A DNA stretch of 64,000 nt from Vibrio neptunius (lineage in GTDB: Bacteria > Pseudomonadota > Gammaproteobacteria > Enterobacterales > Vibrionaceae): the NCBI RefSeq assembly GCF_000967495.1, contig NZ_JXXU01000016.1, positions 19,997 through 83,996 on the forward strand, in the 5' to 3' direction. Both the position numbers and the translations under genes were made by a program. Within the stretch, counting starts at the first letter, position 1; every line of letters begins with the position of its first letter. This document shows, in pieces, positions 8,310-17,766 of the stretch. A model generated the notes under the pieces. That model saw nothing but the letters and a program-made list of their open reading frames with translations. It searched no databases and was not told the DNA's origin.

Positions 8310-9875
8310 TTATTTCCACACTAGCTGGTTCGGGCCTATGGTCTTCGCTTCGTTTAATACGCGATTTAAACGCTCCAACACTTCTTCCGGTGTGTCAGAT
8401 TCTTTAAAGCCTGTGCTTGAAGCAGACATAGTAATAACAAGGTTTTGTTCACGAAACTTGAACGGTAGTTTTGCAACTTTGCTTTGAATACTTTGGATAG
8501 TATTAAAGCAGTCACTATCTGAGCCGTCTGGCATTAGCAAAATGAATTCTTCTCCAGAAAAGCGTGCCACGGTGTCAGTGTCAGATAGCTCTTTTTTTAT
8601 CGTACGGGCAATGATCTTCAGTGCTTTGTCACCTGCGGTATAGCCAAAGCTGTCATTAATCGATTTAAAACCGTCAATATCGAGCATAACAATACGTAGG
8701 TTGTTCTGTGACCGGATCCAACGTCGGTATTCCAATTCCAAGCGATCATTAAAAGCGGTACGATTGTACACTTTGGTAAGCGGATCCAGTAGGACCCTCT
8801 GTGCTTGATCTTCGAGGCGGCGACGATAATCTTGTGTGACTTCGAATAAGGCTTCCAGCTGGTTTTTGCCATACCCCATACGTTCAATCAGAGCTTGTTC
8901 ACGTTGCTCGGCGTGATGGAGGCGTTCAGAAAGAGAACTCAGTTTCGCCAGTATTGGGTTGAGTTGTGTTTGTAGCAAATCGAGGGAGCTAGCACTGTCG
9001 ACTTTTGCTTTAGTCTCAGCAACTAATTCATCCAGTTCACTATTCATGTCCTGACGATGCTCAAAGTAGGTTTGACTTTGATCGACATTCTGGGAAGAAC
9101 TTTTTAGCGTCGAGGAAAGCGATGCATTGACTTGCTCCAAGAACTGCTCTGAGGTTTTTCGTTCATATTTAGTGCCATCGATGACTAACTTCAGTACCTG
9201 AAGAGTCAGTTCAATCAACACATGCGTATTGACACCGAGGAGCAACTTAGCGCGAATATCTGTCAGTAAGTCACCAGATTCACCTTCAAAGTCCAGTTCA
9301 GTGATGACGTGTTGTAGTTCATCCGACAGGCGCAACAACAGCTCTTTGTCAGCGCTGCTAGTGATCTGGTTACTGGCCGAGTCAGGGTTGGATGTGATGA
9401 TTTTCAAGGAGCGTTCGTAAATCGCGAGCAACTTCATTGCTGAGTCTGCTTTAGGGCGCTCGACGCCACTAGAATAGCTGAGCAAATCGCGTAGGTCGCG
9501 TTTTACTTTTGCTGGCAGGCCCGTTACTCGTAACAGAGTTTCGCCGCTGTGTTTTATCTGGGAGTCCAGATGCTCAGTCTGTTTTTCCATAGCCACACTC
9601 TGTTGCTTGAGCAAACGCTCAAGCACTGCCAGCTTCGGGATCAGTGAACTGACGTCTTTTTGTTGCTCTATCGCTTGTCTAAGTTCGGTTAGCCCTGACT
9701 TTAGTCTTGGATCTTCACCGCCACATGCATCACTCAGTGACGCAAGGATACGCTTTAATACCTTTTGTTCTCTTTTAAATTTGAACGAGGTATCTCTTTG
9801 TGTCAATCGAACCTGCTCTAATTGAGATTTCAGATTGTGCAGCTGTGACTGAATATCTTGCTCGAGGACGTCCAT
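8310..9875 (-). CDS. Coiled-coil GGDEF-domain protein (diguanylate cyclase-like, SGEEF variant)
   Basis: A 521-residue cytosolic protein. Residues 1-350 are a long helical, coiled-coil-rich region with no recognised sensor fold, and residues about 355-520 are a GGDEF domain. Family landmarks are DPLTKVYNRTAF near residue 365, MLDIDGFKSINDSFGYTAGD near residue 397 and the signature loop as SGEEF (440-444). The inhibitory RxxD site five residues earlier reads SDTD, so product inhibition is probably lost. SGEEF keeps the acidic metal-binding position, so activity is possible but uncertain. By position next to ppnN and queF it probably corresponds to the V. cholerae GGDEF protein CdgG; that equivalence is from memory. 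Confidence 0.85.
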   Translation of the reverse strand: MDVLEQDIQSQLHNLKSQLEQVRLTQRDTSFKFKREQKVLKRILASLSDACGGEDPRLKSGLTELRQAIEQQKDVSSLIPKLAVLERLLKQQSVAMEKQTEHLDSQIKHSGETLLRVTGLPAKVKRDLRDLLSYSSGVERPKADSAMKLLAIYERSLKIITSNPDSASNQITSSADKELLLRLSDELQHVITELDFEGESGDLLTDIRAKLLLGVNTHVLIELTLQVLKLVIDGTKYERKTSEQFLEQVNASLSSTLKSSSQNVDQSQTYFEHRQDMNSELDELVAETKAKVDSASSLDLLQTQLNPILAKLSSLSERLHHAEQREQALIERMGYGKNQLEALFEVTQDYRRRLEDQAQRVLLDPLTKVYNRTAFNDRLELEYRRWIRSQNNLRIVMLDIDGFKSINDSFGYTAGDKALKIIARTIKKELSDTDTVARFSGEEFILLMPDGSDSDCFNTIQSIQSKVAKLPFKFREQNLVITMSASSTGFKESDTPEEVLERLNRVLNEAKTIGPNQLVWK

Positions 9876-9986
9876 GAAAATCTATACTTATGAAGATAAG
9901 ATCGAAGAGGATCTTATTAATTAATCGAACGATAATAACAAATAAAATTACCGCGTCACGTTCAACATTATCCGTTTGAGCAGCTT

Positions 9987-12257
9987 TTACTCATCTTTTA
10001 ATAATTTTTTGATGCTCTCCTCATTCTTGTAAGAAGAGTGCACTTTTATTAGCCCCTGGCTGATGGAATGTTTGCACGCTTTGCGAATATTACCGGTTGC
10101 TAGGCTGGCCGCAGGCGCGTTCTCAATGGCTTTTAAATATACCCATTGGCTTGAATGTTCCTTCATACTCAAAGTGCGTGCAGCACTGGTCGACATGAGC
10201 AAAATATCCAACAATTCTTTGTCATTGATGGCGGTATAGGCTCTGGGTAAAAATGGGTAGTCAGCCATTCCCATACGAATGATATTATTCAGCCCATATT
10301 TCTGAGCGAACTCATCCACCCAGCGTTGTATTGTTTCAAAGCCTTGCTCTGGATCCGCCATGCTATCGCTGTTCGGCTCGATGTAGAGTAGGTTTGCATC
10401 GGAGAAATGATACACCCTTGCTGGGCGTTGTACCTTCTCTTTTAGGTACTGCCCAAAGGCTTTCTCAATCTTGAGTCCGTGTGAGTATCCATGTTGTAGG
10501 TACATGTTGCGTAAGAAAGGGACATCGATCATCACAAAGCGCAGCCGATCATTCAGTGGTTCATGAATGAGTTCTCCCACATGCCACTTTTCAAACTTGT
10601 GGCTGCTTGCTTCCAACGACGCAGGTAGCTTGGCATGGAGCATACGCAAGTTCTTAAGACCGGAACGGGAGTGAGTATAGAGATCATCATTCAGCTCATC
10701 GATTTCATCTTTTTGCACACTCATGATGTGGCCGCGGCGGAGTAAGAAGATAAACAGTAGTGCGCAGGTCACAAACAGTGTGAATGAGATTTTCTGGAAT
10801 TTATGATATTCGTTTTCAGTTTGCTCCAACTTTTGCTTTTGTCCGACTAGATGAAGCGTTTGTTCAACGACGTCTTTTTGTTGGCGGAAGTCATCTTCGT
10901 TGATCAGATCCAATTCTTGCTGTTCAATACTGGCCAGTGCGTTGTATTGTTGGAGATATTGCAAAGCCGCTTTGTAGTTACCCAATAGTTCGTTACCGAC
11001 GTTCAACATCTGATAGGCATGTTTCTGTATGGAAAGATCTTCAAGTTTGATAGCGATGTCTAATGCTCTATTCGCTTTGGCTACGACCTCTTTGGGATGT
11101 CTCTGATGTGAGGCTAAGCCAGCTTCTAACAGTAGTGCTTGTGCTTTGAGCTTTGGAATGTCGACATAGGCCAGAAGTTCCTCGGCACGTTCCAAGTATT
11201 GCTCGGCGAGAGGAAAGTTAACGAGTTGTAAGTACGTTGCTGCCAGAGCGAGACGAATGGCGATGACGTTTTCAATGTTATTCTGAATACGTTCATGATC
11301 GATGGCATTGAAATAGTGTACTAAGGCCAGATTGTATTTGCCCTGATGATAATAGATATCGCCCATTCGTTTGAGAATTGGAGGCAGAATCGGTGAATTT
11401 TCATAGTTGTCGTAAAAATCGGCAGCTTGGGAAAAGTGATCGGTTGCTTTATCGAGTACGCGTCGTTCGTAGAACAGTTGTCCTAATAGACGGTTAACTT
11501 CAGCCAGTTGCAGTCCTGATGTATCTTCAATCGCCCCCCAGTAGCTAGTTAACAGTTCAGAAAGTGCCTTGTTGTAAATCTTATGGCTAAGAAAGTGTTT
11601 ACCCAACGCAATATGATAGGCGATGACAGTATGCTTGTTTTTCGATTGTTCTATGTAAGGAATCATATCCTCGTATAACTGATTAGCTAGTGCTATCTTG
11701 CCTTCAGCAGAGGCGATGTCTGCCTTAAGCATCTTCAGCTTATAATTGAGCCCCTTAGCCAGTTGCTCTGGATTCTGGATGGCATTAAACGTTTGTTCAA
11801 CCTTCAAAATATCGTTTCTAGCGCTTTCTGCATCACCATCATTTTTCCAGCGCAAGCGGATCTCGAGTATACGTAAATCGAGACGCAAATATGGGAGACG
11901 ATAAGTGGTCGTCAGGGTTTTAGCCTCGTGAAGATACTCAAGGGCTTGTTCAGGATTACCAAGGTTGAACTCTGCGCGGGCGAGAATTTTTAGGGCGTCG
12001 ATGGAACCGCCGGGGGTTCTAACTCTGCTGTCAGAGTCATCTCGTGAGATGGCTGATGGGCTCTTTTCTGTTTGGTCAGTCAGTTTGCGTTGTGCGAGAT
12101 AATTGGACGCGAGTTGTTTGGATTGTTTTGGTACGATATCCACCAGCGTACTGGCTTCATTGAGCATTGCCGATGAATATACGGTCGACGCCATCACTTG
12201 AGATGACAGAAATAAAACCAATAGTCCAAACAAACGTTCCCAGCGCAAAATCTGCAT
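9987..12257 (-). CDS. Secreted/membrane TPR protein with a degenerate GGDEF-like C-terminal domain
   Basis: A 756-residue protein with an N-terminal signal sequence (LFGLLVLFLSSQVMA), a long helical TPR array (about residues 70-440, for example ALEYLHEAKTL and ALVHYFNAIDHE), a coiled coil, one membrane helix near residue 500 (FTLFVTCALLFIFLL) and a cytosolic C-terminal domain. That domain has GGDEF-domain spacing, but the motif position reads SDANL (619-623) and the entry motif SGLKNLRML replaces DxLTxLxNR. It should therefore not make c-di-GMP. The longest frame starts at a TTG (12269), but AAGGA sits directly against it; the ATG at 12257 is preferred. It overlaps nothing and lies 15 bases after queF on the same strand. 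The function is unknown. Confidence 0.8.
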   Translation of the reverse strand: MQILRWERLFGLLVLFLSSQVMASTVYSSAMLNEASTLVDIVPKQSKQLASNYLAQRKLTDQTEKSPSAISRDDSDSRVRTPGGSIDALKILARAEFNLGNPEQALEYLHEAKTLTTTYRLPYLRLDLRILEIRLRWKNDGDAESARNDILKVEQTFNAIQNPEQLAKGLNYKLKMLKADIASAEGKIALANQLYEDMIPYIEQSKNKHTVIAYHIALGKHFLSHKIYNKALSELLTSYWGAIEDTSGLQLAEVNRLLGQLFYERRVLDKATDHFSQAADFYDNYENSPILPPILKRMGDIYYHQGKYNLALVHYFNAIDHERIQNNIENVIAIRLALAATYLQLVNFPLAEQYLERAEELLAYVDIPKLKAQALLLEAGLASHQRHPKEVVAKANRALDIAIKLEDLSIQKHAYQMLNVGNELLGNYKAALQYLQQYNALASIEQQELDLINEDDFRQQKDVVEQTLHLVGQKQKLEQTENEYHKFQKISFTLFVTCALLFIFLLRRGHIMSVQKDEIDELNDDLYTHSRSGLKNLRMLHAKLPASLEASSHKFEKWHVGELIHEPLNDRLRFVMIDVPFLRNMYLQHGYSHGLKIEKAFGQYLKEKVQRPARVYHFSDANLLYIEPNSDSMADPEQGFETIQRWVDEFAQKYGLNNIIRMGMADYPFLPRAYTAINDKELLDILLMSTSAARTLSMKEHSSQWVYLKAIENAPAASLATGNIRKACKHSISQGLIKVHSSYKNEESIKKLLKDE

Positions 12258-12272
12258 TCTTGAGTCCAATCC

Positions 12273-13118
12273 TTATTGACGTGCCATACGTTGGTTGTGA
12301 GCGGGTTGTGCATGCTCTGTTGAACGATAAGGGTTGATATCTAGACCACCGCGTCGCGTGTATCGAGCGTACACGGTGAGCTTTTCTGGCTGACAGTATT
12401 TCATCATGTCAGTAAAAATACGTTCAACGCACTGCTCATGGAACTCATTATGTTCACGGAATGATACTAAGTAGCGTAACAGAGCTTCACGATTGATTTT
12501 TTGACCCTGATACTGGATCTCAACACTGCCCCAATCTGGCTGGTTAGTGATCAGACAGTTGGACTTGAGAAGGTGGCTATGCAGACTTTCTGAGACGTGT
12601 TCTTGTTTAACCGCACCTTCTAGCAAGCTGGTATCAAACTCGTAGCTTTCAATCTCGATATCCTGATCATCAATGCAGTCCCCGTCCATTGTCACGACCA
12701 CACTGTCGGTATAGTCGACGACAGAACGAAGAGTGACTGAAACCTCTTCACCTGCACAGTGGGAGAGATCCTTTACTAATGTTTGTTCAACCTGATCCCA
12801 TGAGCTGAAGCGGGTTTGGTTGAAACTGTTGAGGTACAACTTAAAGGACTTGGATTCAATCAGGTTAGCACTGGTCGCAGGAATGGACACGTCGCCAATG
12901 GCTACCTGTGGCAGACCTTTCTCGTTCAACCAAGACAGCTCGTACAGTGTCCAGATATCACAGCCTTGAAATGGTAATTCATCACCAAGGTTTAGGTCAT
13001 CGCGGTTTAAGCTGCGTGGCACAGGTTGAAGTAAAGAAGCGTCGTATTGGTTAGCGTATTCGGTTTTTTGACCGAGCGTTAACCCCGCCAGTTCCTTTGC
13101 GTCAGAATATTTGCTCAT
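12273..13118 (-). CDS. queF: QueF, NADPH-dependent 7-cyano-7-deazaguanine reductase
   Basis: QueF reduces the nitrile preQ0 to the amine preQ1 in queuosine tRNA modification. At 281 residues it is the long, two-domain (YqcD-like, tandem T-fold) form. The substrate Cys lies in [14 protein letters not shown] near residue 189, and [17 protein letters not shown] near residue 222 holds the conserved Glu-His cluster. The frame extends three codons upstream, but [10 protein letters not shown] is the usual family start. It is divergent from syd with about 90 bases between starts. Confidence 0.95.
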   Translation of the reverse strand: MSKYSDAKELAGLTLGQKTEYANQYDASLLQPVPRSLNRDDLNLGDELPFQGCDIWTLYELSWLNEKGLPQVAIGDVSIPATSANLIESKSFKLYLNSFNQTRFSSWDQVEQTLVKDLSHCAGEEVSVTLRSVVDYTDSVVVTMDGDCIDDQDIEIESYEFDTSLLEGAVKQEHVSESLHSHLLKSNCLITNQPDWGSVEIQYQGQKINREALLRYLVSFREHNEFHEQCVERIFTDMMKYCQPEKLTVYARYTRRGGLDINPYRSTEHAQPAHNQRMARQ

Positions 13119-13207
13119 ACTTTGCATAGATTTGGATTAGAATGGCGAGAATTTTACGCAATCCTGTCGTTAAAAGCGAACATTCGAAGACTCAATTGGA
13201 GAATCTA

Positions 13208-13753
13208 ATGGCTGAAACTGCCTTGCAAGCGCTGCGCTCGTTCAGTGAAAAGTACCGTCAGAGCTGTCTTGACACCCATGGACATTTGCCAAGAAGCGAA
13301 GAGCTGGTGGAGCTCGTGTCACCTTGCGTTGAAGCAAAGCAGACTGACTATGTTGAATGGCAGGCAGATGAGCGTGAGCAACCAGCGGATTTCACTAATG
13401 TTGAAAATGGTATCGAACTGACACTCCATCAAGATATTAAAACCTTCTACGGTTCGCAGTACAGTGCGGATATGGAGGCGACTTGGAACGGGAACGAGTT
13501 GACTCTACTTCAGGTATGGAGTGATGAAGACTTTGTTCGTTTGCAGGAAAACATTCTTGGCCATCTAGTCACTCAGCGTCGACTTAAACTGAAGCCAACG
13601 GTTTTCATCGCAGCAACCGATGCGGAGTTGGACGTGATTTCCATTTGTAACCTGACAGGTAACGTCATTCTCGAGCGATTGGGTACTGATAAACGCGATG
13701 TTCTTGCCGAGAATGTAGCGGAATTTTTGGTTAACCTAGAGCCTGCGGTATAA
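13208..13753 (+). CDS. syd: Syd, SecY-interacting protein
   Basis: Syd is a peripheral protein that binds SecY on the cytosolic side and was found as a suppressor of a dominant SecY mutant. The 181-residue length matches the family. The ATG at 13208 has GGAGA seven bases upstream, whereas the open frame from 13142 lacks a ribosome site and adds 22 residues not typical of Syd. Landmarks are [14 protein letters not shown] at the start and [18 protein letters not shown] in the middle. It is two bases upstream of the DUF2310 gene, so they are probably co-transcribed. Confidence 0.9.
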   Translation: MAETALQALRSFSEKYRQSCLDTHGHLPRSEELVELVSPCVEAKQTDYVEWQADEREQPADFTNVENGIELTLHQDIKTFYGSQYSADMEATWNGNELTLLQVWSDEDFVRLQENILGHLVTQRRLKLKPTVFIAATDAELDVISICNLTGNVILERLGTDKRDVLAENVAEFLVNLEPAV

Positions 13754-13755
13754 CT

Positions 13756-14532
13756 ATGTACGTTGTTGAATTACAGTTTGAGTGTTTTGATAACACCACC
13801 ATTTCTGCCGTCGATAAAGCGATTAATGGCCTGATGGACGCGTTGCGTTATAACGGTCAGGTACTTGGGCGTGAGTTCCCTATCGTGATGGGAGAAGGGG
13901 AATTTTTTGTTCGAGTCGTGTGCCCAGAGCAGGAAAGTTTGCACCCTAAATATCATTCGGATTTTGTTAATGTTTGCATCGAGCGACTAGCTGAAGCGTG
14001 CTTGTTAGCGCCTAAAGCCCGCTTACTTGGGCGAGACTTGAATTCAGAGCAAGCGGCAGAAGAAACCACTCCTAAATGGCAGGTACTCTACACCACATAT
14101 GTGCATACTTGTTCGCCTTTGCGCAGTGGGGAAAGTTTGTTGCCAATTCCTCTTTATCGCAATGGACCAACGCTCAATGGCGACCATAAAGCAGTGATCA
14201 AATGGCAGACTGAGTGGCAGGCGTGTGATGAAATTCAGATGGCTGGTGCTTGCCGAGCAGAGCATGCTGCACTGCATGAGATTTGCGATGCCGACAGCGT
14301 CCTTTTCAGACGTGGCTGGGACTTACGTGGTCGGATCGAATATGTGACGGAAATTCCGACCTATTACTATCAGTACCGAGTCGGTGGCAAAAGTCTGACA
14401 GATGAAAAACAGCGTAAATGCCCTAAGTGTGGCGGAGAGTGGTTATTGGATGAACCACTGCATGACATTTTCCACTTTAAGTGCGATGAATGCCGAATTG
14501 TCTCCAATATTTCTTGGGATCACATCAAATAG
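13756..14532 (+). CDS. DUF2310 zinc-ribbon protein, possibly nucleic-acid binding
   Basis: A 258-residue cytosolic protein whose C-terminus holds a four-Cys zinc ribbon (CPKCGG near residue 223 and CDEC near residue 246). The N-terminal portion (MYVVELQFECFDNTT) is typical of DUF2310 proteins, which are found next to syd in Vibrio relatives. The function is unknown; the ribbon suggests nucleic-acid or protein contact. It starts two bases after the syd stop and ends at a bidirectional terminator. Confidence 0.85.
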   Translation: MYVVELQFECFDNTTISAVDKAINGLMDALRYNGQVLGREFPIVMGEGEFFVRVVCPEQESLHPKYHSDFVNVCIERLAEACLLAPKARLLGRDLNSEQAAEETTPKWQVLYTTYVHTCSPLRSGESLLPIPLYRNGPTLNGDHKAVIKWQTEWQACDEIQMAGACRAEHAALHEICDADSVLFRRGWDLRGRIEYVTEIPTYYYQYRVGGKSLTDEKQRKCPKCGGEWLLDEPLHDIFHFKCDECRIVSNISWDHIK

Positions 14533-14544
14533 TGCCTCTTAAAT

Positions 14545-14578
14545 GAAAAAGACCCGTGTTATTACGGGTCTTTTTTTT
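14545..14578. terminator. Bidirectional terminator between DUF2310 gene and DUF2897 gene
   Basis: Stem AAAAAGACCCGT... / ...ACGGGTCTTTTTTTT with a short TGTTATT loop. The minus-strand gene ending at 14562 has its stop codon in the loop/arm of this hairpin. Confidence 0.85.
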
Positions 14579-14732
14579 CCTCTTGTTCAGTGGATTGTTC
14601 GTCCTGCGAGCGAGCTTTTTTATCCGTTTGTCCGAACTTCATTTTGGCTGTGTACTTCAGTGCGGCAATATTACCTATGATGACACTCAAGACGATAAAG
14701 ATGATCACCCAAGGGTTGGTGAGTAGTTCCAT
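14562..14732 (-). CDS. DUF2897 family small membrane protein
   Basis: A 56-residue open frame with one hydrophobic helix near the N-terminus (NPWVIIFIVLSVIIGNIAAL) and a charged tail (TDKKARSQDEQSTEQEEKK), typical of DUF2897 proteins of vibrios. The function is unknown. Its ATG overlaps the stop of the M15 peptidase upstream by one base (TAATG), so translation is coupled. The last codons and the stop lie inside the terminator hairpin. Confidence 0.8.
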   Translation of the reverse strand: MELLTNPWVIIFIVLSVIIGNIAALKYTAKMKFGQTDKKARSQDEQSTEQEEKKDP

Positions 14733-15421
14733 TAATCCACCTCATTGGAGATATTGGTGATAAATTGATTGTAGATCGTTTCGAGATTCGACAACACCAC
14801 TTCCTCACCCAGTATTCCACTGTTTGTCAGCTCTTTTTGAAGTGTCTCCAGACTAAGCAGTGATAAACAAGACGATGCTGTTACGCCATGACTAATGTGC
14901 CATGGCTCTGCTGCGACACCGCCCTGATCTTTTGCATATGGAAAAAAGAAACCAAATTCAGTCAGAGACTCCCTGAGCCAGCGATAAAAATCTGCCTGAT
15001 GGCCTGTTAGGTATTCCCATGGTTCAAGTTGTAACTGGATGTCTTGAGGTAGACTGCTGCCATCAAATACATCGAAGTCACATCCCCAATGATGTCGGCT
15101 GGCGCCCGGTAGTGCAGACCAACGTAAGATAGCCATAATCTTTTCTGCATCAGAAAGCCGTTGGCTATCTAGAGGTTGGCTGTTTTGATCAAGAATGGCT
15201 GTTTGACCAGCCATTTTTTTGTTCCAGATAGCCTTCTGGCGTTCAAAATCGCGGAAACCGCTGGCAATATTGAGGTTGAAACCAGCCTGAGCTGCCGCTT
15301 GTCGCAAAGCTTGTAAATCGTTTTCGACATTAGGGTGCACGGCGAAAACCTTCTGACCAAACATAGTGTCAGTTAGGTGAGTTGAAACTTTGCCAGTCAG
15401 CTGCTCAGGGGTTATGTTCAC
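14732..15421 (-). CDS. M15 family peptidase (D-alanyl-D-alanine carboxypeptidase, VanY-like)
   Basis: A 229-residue zinc peptidase of the M15 (VanY/LdcB) fold, which trims peptidoglycan stem peptides. The zinc ligands are visible: the [13 protein letters not shown] block (first His/Asp) near residue 108 and EPWHISHG (last His) near residue 175; the family arginine lies in [10 protein letters not shown] near residue 53. There is no signal peptide at the chosen ATG, so cytosolic or leaderless action is possible, which is odd for a wall enzyme but common in this Vibrio family. It overlaps the end of dapE by four bases (ATGA-type). Confidence 0.87.
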   Translation of the reverse strand: MNITPEQLTGKVSTHLTDTMFGQKVFAVHPNVENDLQALRQAAAQAGFNLNIASGFRDFERQKAIWNKKMAGQTAILDQNSQPLDSQRLSDAEKIMAILRWSALPGASRHHWGCDFDVFDGSSLPQDIQLQLEPWEYLTGHQADFYRWLRESLTEFGFFFPYAKDQGGVAAEPWHISHGVTASSCLSLLSLETLQKELTNSGILGEEVVLSNLETIYNQFITNISNEVD

Positions 15422-16551
15422 GCCAGAAGATTCTCCAGTGTTTTCTGATACATCTTGGTCAGCTTCTCAAGGTCGTCCACTTTCACGCACTCGTTCACCT
15501 TGTGGATGGTTGCATTAACCGGACCTAACTCCACTACCTGACCACCCATACGGGCAATGAATCGACCATCGGATGTGCCTCCAGTAGTGAGTAGAGCTGG
15601 TTTGGTTTGATTGACGGTATCAACGGCATCAACCACAGCGTCGAGAAGTGCGCCAGTATCTGTCAGGAATGGGTCGCCGTTGAAGGTCCACTTAAGCTCG
15701 TAGTCTAAGTCGTGTTTATCAAGGGTATCAGTGACGCGCTTAACGATCATGTCGTTGTTAAGCTCGGTGCTGAAACGCAGGTTAAACTGAACATTGAACT
15801 CGCCCGGGATCACGTTAGAAGCACCCGTTCCCGCATGTACATTAGGGATCTGGAAGCTGGTGGGTGGGAAGTAGTCATTGCCTTTGTCCCACTCGGTTGA
15901 TGCCAACTCATGAATCGCCATCAGTGACTGGTGAACGGGGTTCTTAGCTAAATGCGGGTAAGCTACATGGCCTTGAATACCTTTGATTGTTAAGTCTCCG
16001 GTAATAGAACCTCGACGACCATTTTTCACCACATCGCCGACTAGCTCAGTACTTGATGGTTCACCGACAATACACATGTCGATGTTTTCGTCGCGCGCCA
16101 TTAGGGTTTCGACAACACGGACTGTGCCATTGATAAATGGGCCTTCTTCGTCTGAAGTAATCAGAAAGCCAATTGAACCTTTATGGTTAGGATTTTCGGC
16201 AATGAATTGCTCAACAGCAACAATCATACTTGCCAGAGAGCCTTTCATATCAGCCGCTCCGCGGCCATGTAGGTAGCCGTCAACCATAGTCGGTTCGAAT
16301 GGAGGCGTATCCCATAGCTCGACGTTGCCCGCTGGCACGACATCAGTGTGACCGGCAAATGCAAACAGTGGGGCTTCTGTGCCTCGACGTGCCCAGAAGT
16401 TTGTGGTGTCTTCAAACACCATCACTTCAATTTCAAATCCTAAAGCTTTCAGGCGTTCAATCATCACATCCTGACAACCTGCATCCACAGGTGTTACCGA
16501 TTGGCGGCTAAGTAAGTCTTTTGCAAGCGCCAAAGTAGGGCTGTCTGTCAT
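15418..16551 (-). CDS. dapE: DapE, succinyl-diaminopimelate desuccinylase
   Basis: DapE hydrolyses N-succinyl-LL-diaminopimelate to LL-DAP in lysine and peptidoglycan synthesis. The 377-residue M20 metallopeptidase has the zinc sites: GHTDVVPAG near residue 67, [11 protein letters not shown] near residue 96, the catalytic Glu in SDEEGPF near residue 133 and VGEPSSTE near residue 161. TTGGTSDGR near residue 324 is conserved in the family. It is second in a minus-strand set after the ArsC-like gene (17 bases) and overlaps the M15 peptidase gene, a peptidoglycan-themed grouping. Confidence 0.96.
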   Translation of the reverse strand: MTDSPTLALAKDLLSRQSVTPVDAGCQDVMIERLKALGFEIEVMVFEDTTNFWARRGTEAPLFAFAGHTDVVPAGNVELWDTPPFEPTMVDGYLHGRGAADMKGSLASMIVAVEQFIAENPNHKGSIGFLITSDEEGPFINGTVRVVETLMARDENIDMCIVGEPSSTELVGDVVKNGRRGSITGDLTIKGIQGHVAYPHLAKNPVHQSLMAIHELASTEWDKGNDYFPPTSFQIPNVHAGTGASNVIPGEFNVQFNLRFSTELNNDMIVKRVTDTLDKHDLDYELKWTFNGDPFLTDTGALLDAVVDAVDTVNQTKPALLTTGGTSDGRFIARMGGQVVELGPVNATIHKVNECVKVDDLEKLTKMYQKTLENLLA

Positions 16552-16568
16552 CCTTGAATTCCTTTTGC

Positions 16569-16916
16569 TTAAGAGAAAATGGCTGAGTATTGATCGGCTT
16601 TAAAGCCAAGATGGTAGTCATCACCAGAAACTAAAATTGGACGTTTGATCATGGCTGGTTGCTCTACCAACAGATCAATGGCGTTGGCTTCATTCAGGTT
16701 GTCTTTCTGTTCTTGAGTTAGCTGACGAAAAGTCGTGCCGCGTTTGTTAAGCACATTTTCCCAGCCGAGTTGTTGGCAAAATTTTTCAACTATTTGTTTA
16801 TTAACGCCCTGTTTACGGTAGTCATGGAATTGGAATTCCACACCTTCTGCTTCCAGCCACTTTTTGGCCTTTTTAATGGTGTCGCAGTTGGGAATTCCGT
16901 ACATGGTGATTGTCAT
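16569..16916 (-). CDS. ArsC/Spx-family thioredoxin-fold protein (YffB-like)
   Basis: A 115-residue thioredoxin-fold protein with [14 protein letters not shown] near the N-terminus, giving a single active-site Cys, and RGTTFR near residue 60. It resembles E. coli YffB, which lies directly upstream of dapE there too. The YffB type is thought to be a glutathione-dependent thiol reductase, not a genuine arsenate reductase; no ars genes are near. Confidence 0.88.
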   Translation of the reverse strand: MTITMYGIPNCDTIKKAKKWLEAEGVEFQFHDYRKQGVNKQIVEKFCQQLGWENVLNKRGTTFRQLTQEQKDNLNEANAIDLLVEQPAMIKRPILVSGDDYHLGFKADQYSAIFS

Positions 16917-17128
16917 AGTTAAACCCTTGAGAGTGACTTATATAAAGTTATTAGAAGCTTTTGGCATCCTAGCAGGAACTGTTATCAGAGACAAAAGTGT
17001 CTCTAATATATTTTATCTTACAAAAAAAATGTGTTTCAAAAGCTGAGGATCGATGAGTTATTGATCAAACGCAACACACCGCAAAGCAAAACAGAAATAA
17101 TGACTCTAGAAATTTATAGGAGGTATCA

Positions 17129-17416
17129 ATGGAATTGAGTCCTGTTTTTGCAAGGCGCTTATATCTAGCATTACTGGTTCAGAATCTCGACAGGCCGAAT
17201 GTGCCGAAACTGATTGAGGAAACAGGTTGGCCGCGTCGGACGATTCAAGACGTAATAAAAGCTCTGCCTGGTATTGGCATCGAACTGATGTTTATTCAGG
17301 ATGGTCGCAGACACAATGATGGATATTATCAGTTGTCTGATTGGGGGCCTTTCGATAGCCAGTGGGTATTGGATAGAGAAGCTGACATCGCTGCTTCTTT
17401 GGGATTTTGTGCCTAA
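17129..17416 (+). CDS. Small winged helix-turn-helix protein, unknown target
   Basis: A 95-residue protein preceded by a strong ribosome site (AGGAGG, 17119-17124). Residues about 24-50 (LIEETGWPRRTIQDVIKAL) look like a helix-turn-helix, followed by a possible wing with YYQLSDWGPF. I do not recognise a named member. The gene stands alone between the ArsC-like gene and a convergent lipoprotein gene whose stop overlaps its own by four bases. Confidence 0.7.
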   Translation: MELSPVFARRLYLALLVQNLDRPNVPKLIEETGWPRRTIQDVIKALPGIGIELMFIQDGRRHNDGYYQLSDWGPFDSQWVLDREADIAASLGFCA

Positions 17417-17766
17417 CGACCTGCAGGGCAGTTATAAGCGCTGCCCAATATGGTAAATGATGTGGTGAAGTCTTGTGGTGAGGTCATAAAAACGGTATTC
17501 GCGCCAAGCTGACTGGCGCGATTTTTTATTTGATTAACGGCTCCCTGAACCATGATATCGTTAGGGTAGAATAGGTAAGTGTACCAGTGTCCCTCACTGC
17601 CAGTAAGATCGCCCTGCCATTGACAGTTCGTGGGATCGAAACTGCTGTCCATTCTAATCTGGACCATGTTGGCATCATGATTGAGTGGAGTGGCTGGGGT
17701 TGTGCAGCCTGCGACTAAAGCAAGCGACATAACTATTTTGCATACCTGACTAAACTTGAGTGACAT
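17413..17766 (-). CDS. DUF4156-type small lipoprotein
   Basis: A 117-residue protein with a lipoprotein signal ending LALVAGC; the Cys becomes the lipidated N-terminus. The rest has a compact core with SQLGANTVF and SAYNC, similar to the RcsF/DUF4156 fold, where paired Cys are common (NCQW and YNCPAG here). A TTG at 17781 opens the frame but the ATG at 17766 places the hydrophobic stretch properly. It overlaps the end of the upstream DUF2956 gene by 17 bases. Confidence 0.7.
   Translation of the reverse strand: MSLKFSQVCKIVMSLALVAGCTTPATPLNHDANMVQIRMDSSFDPTNCQWQGDLTGSEGHWYTYLFYPNDIMVQGAVNQIKNRASQLGANTVFMTSPQDFTTSFTILGSAYNCPAGR

Noticed and set aside
12257..12269. TTG start for the TPR protein
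   Set aside because: The AAGGA ribosome site touches the TTG with no spacing; the ATG at 12257 keeps a normal signal peptide, though its own spacing is long (12 bases).
16569..16916. Arsenate reductase as part of an arsenic resistance system
   Set aside because: YffB-like sequence linked to dapE, with no arsB, arsR or other resistance gene nearby.
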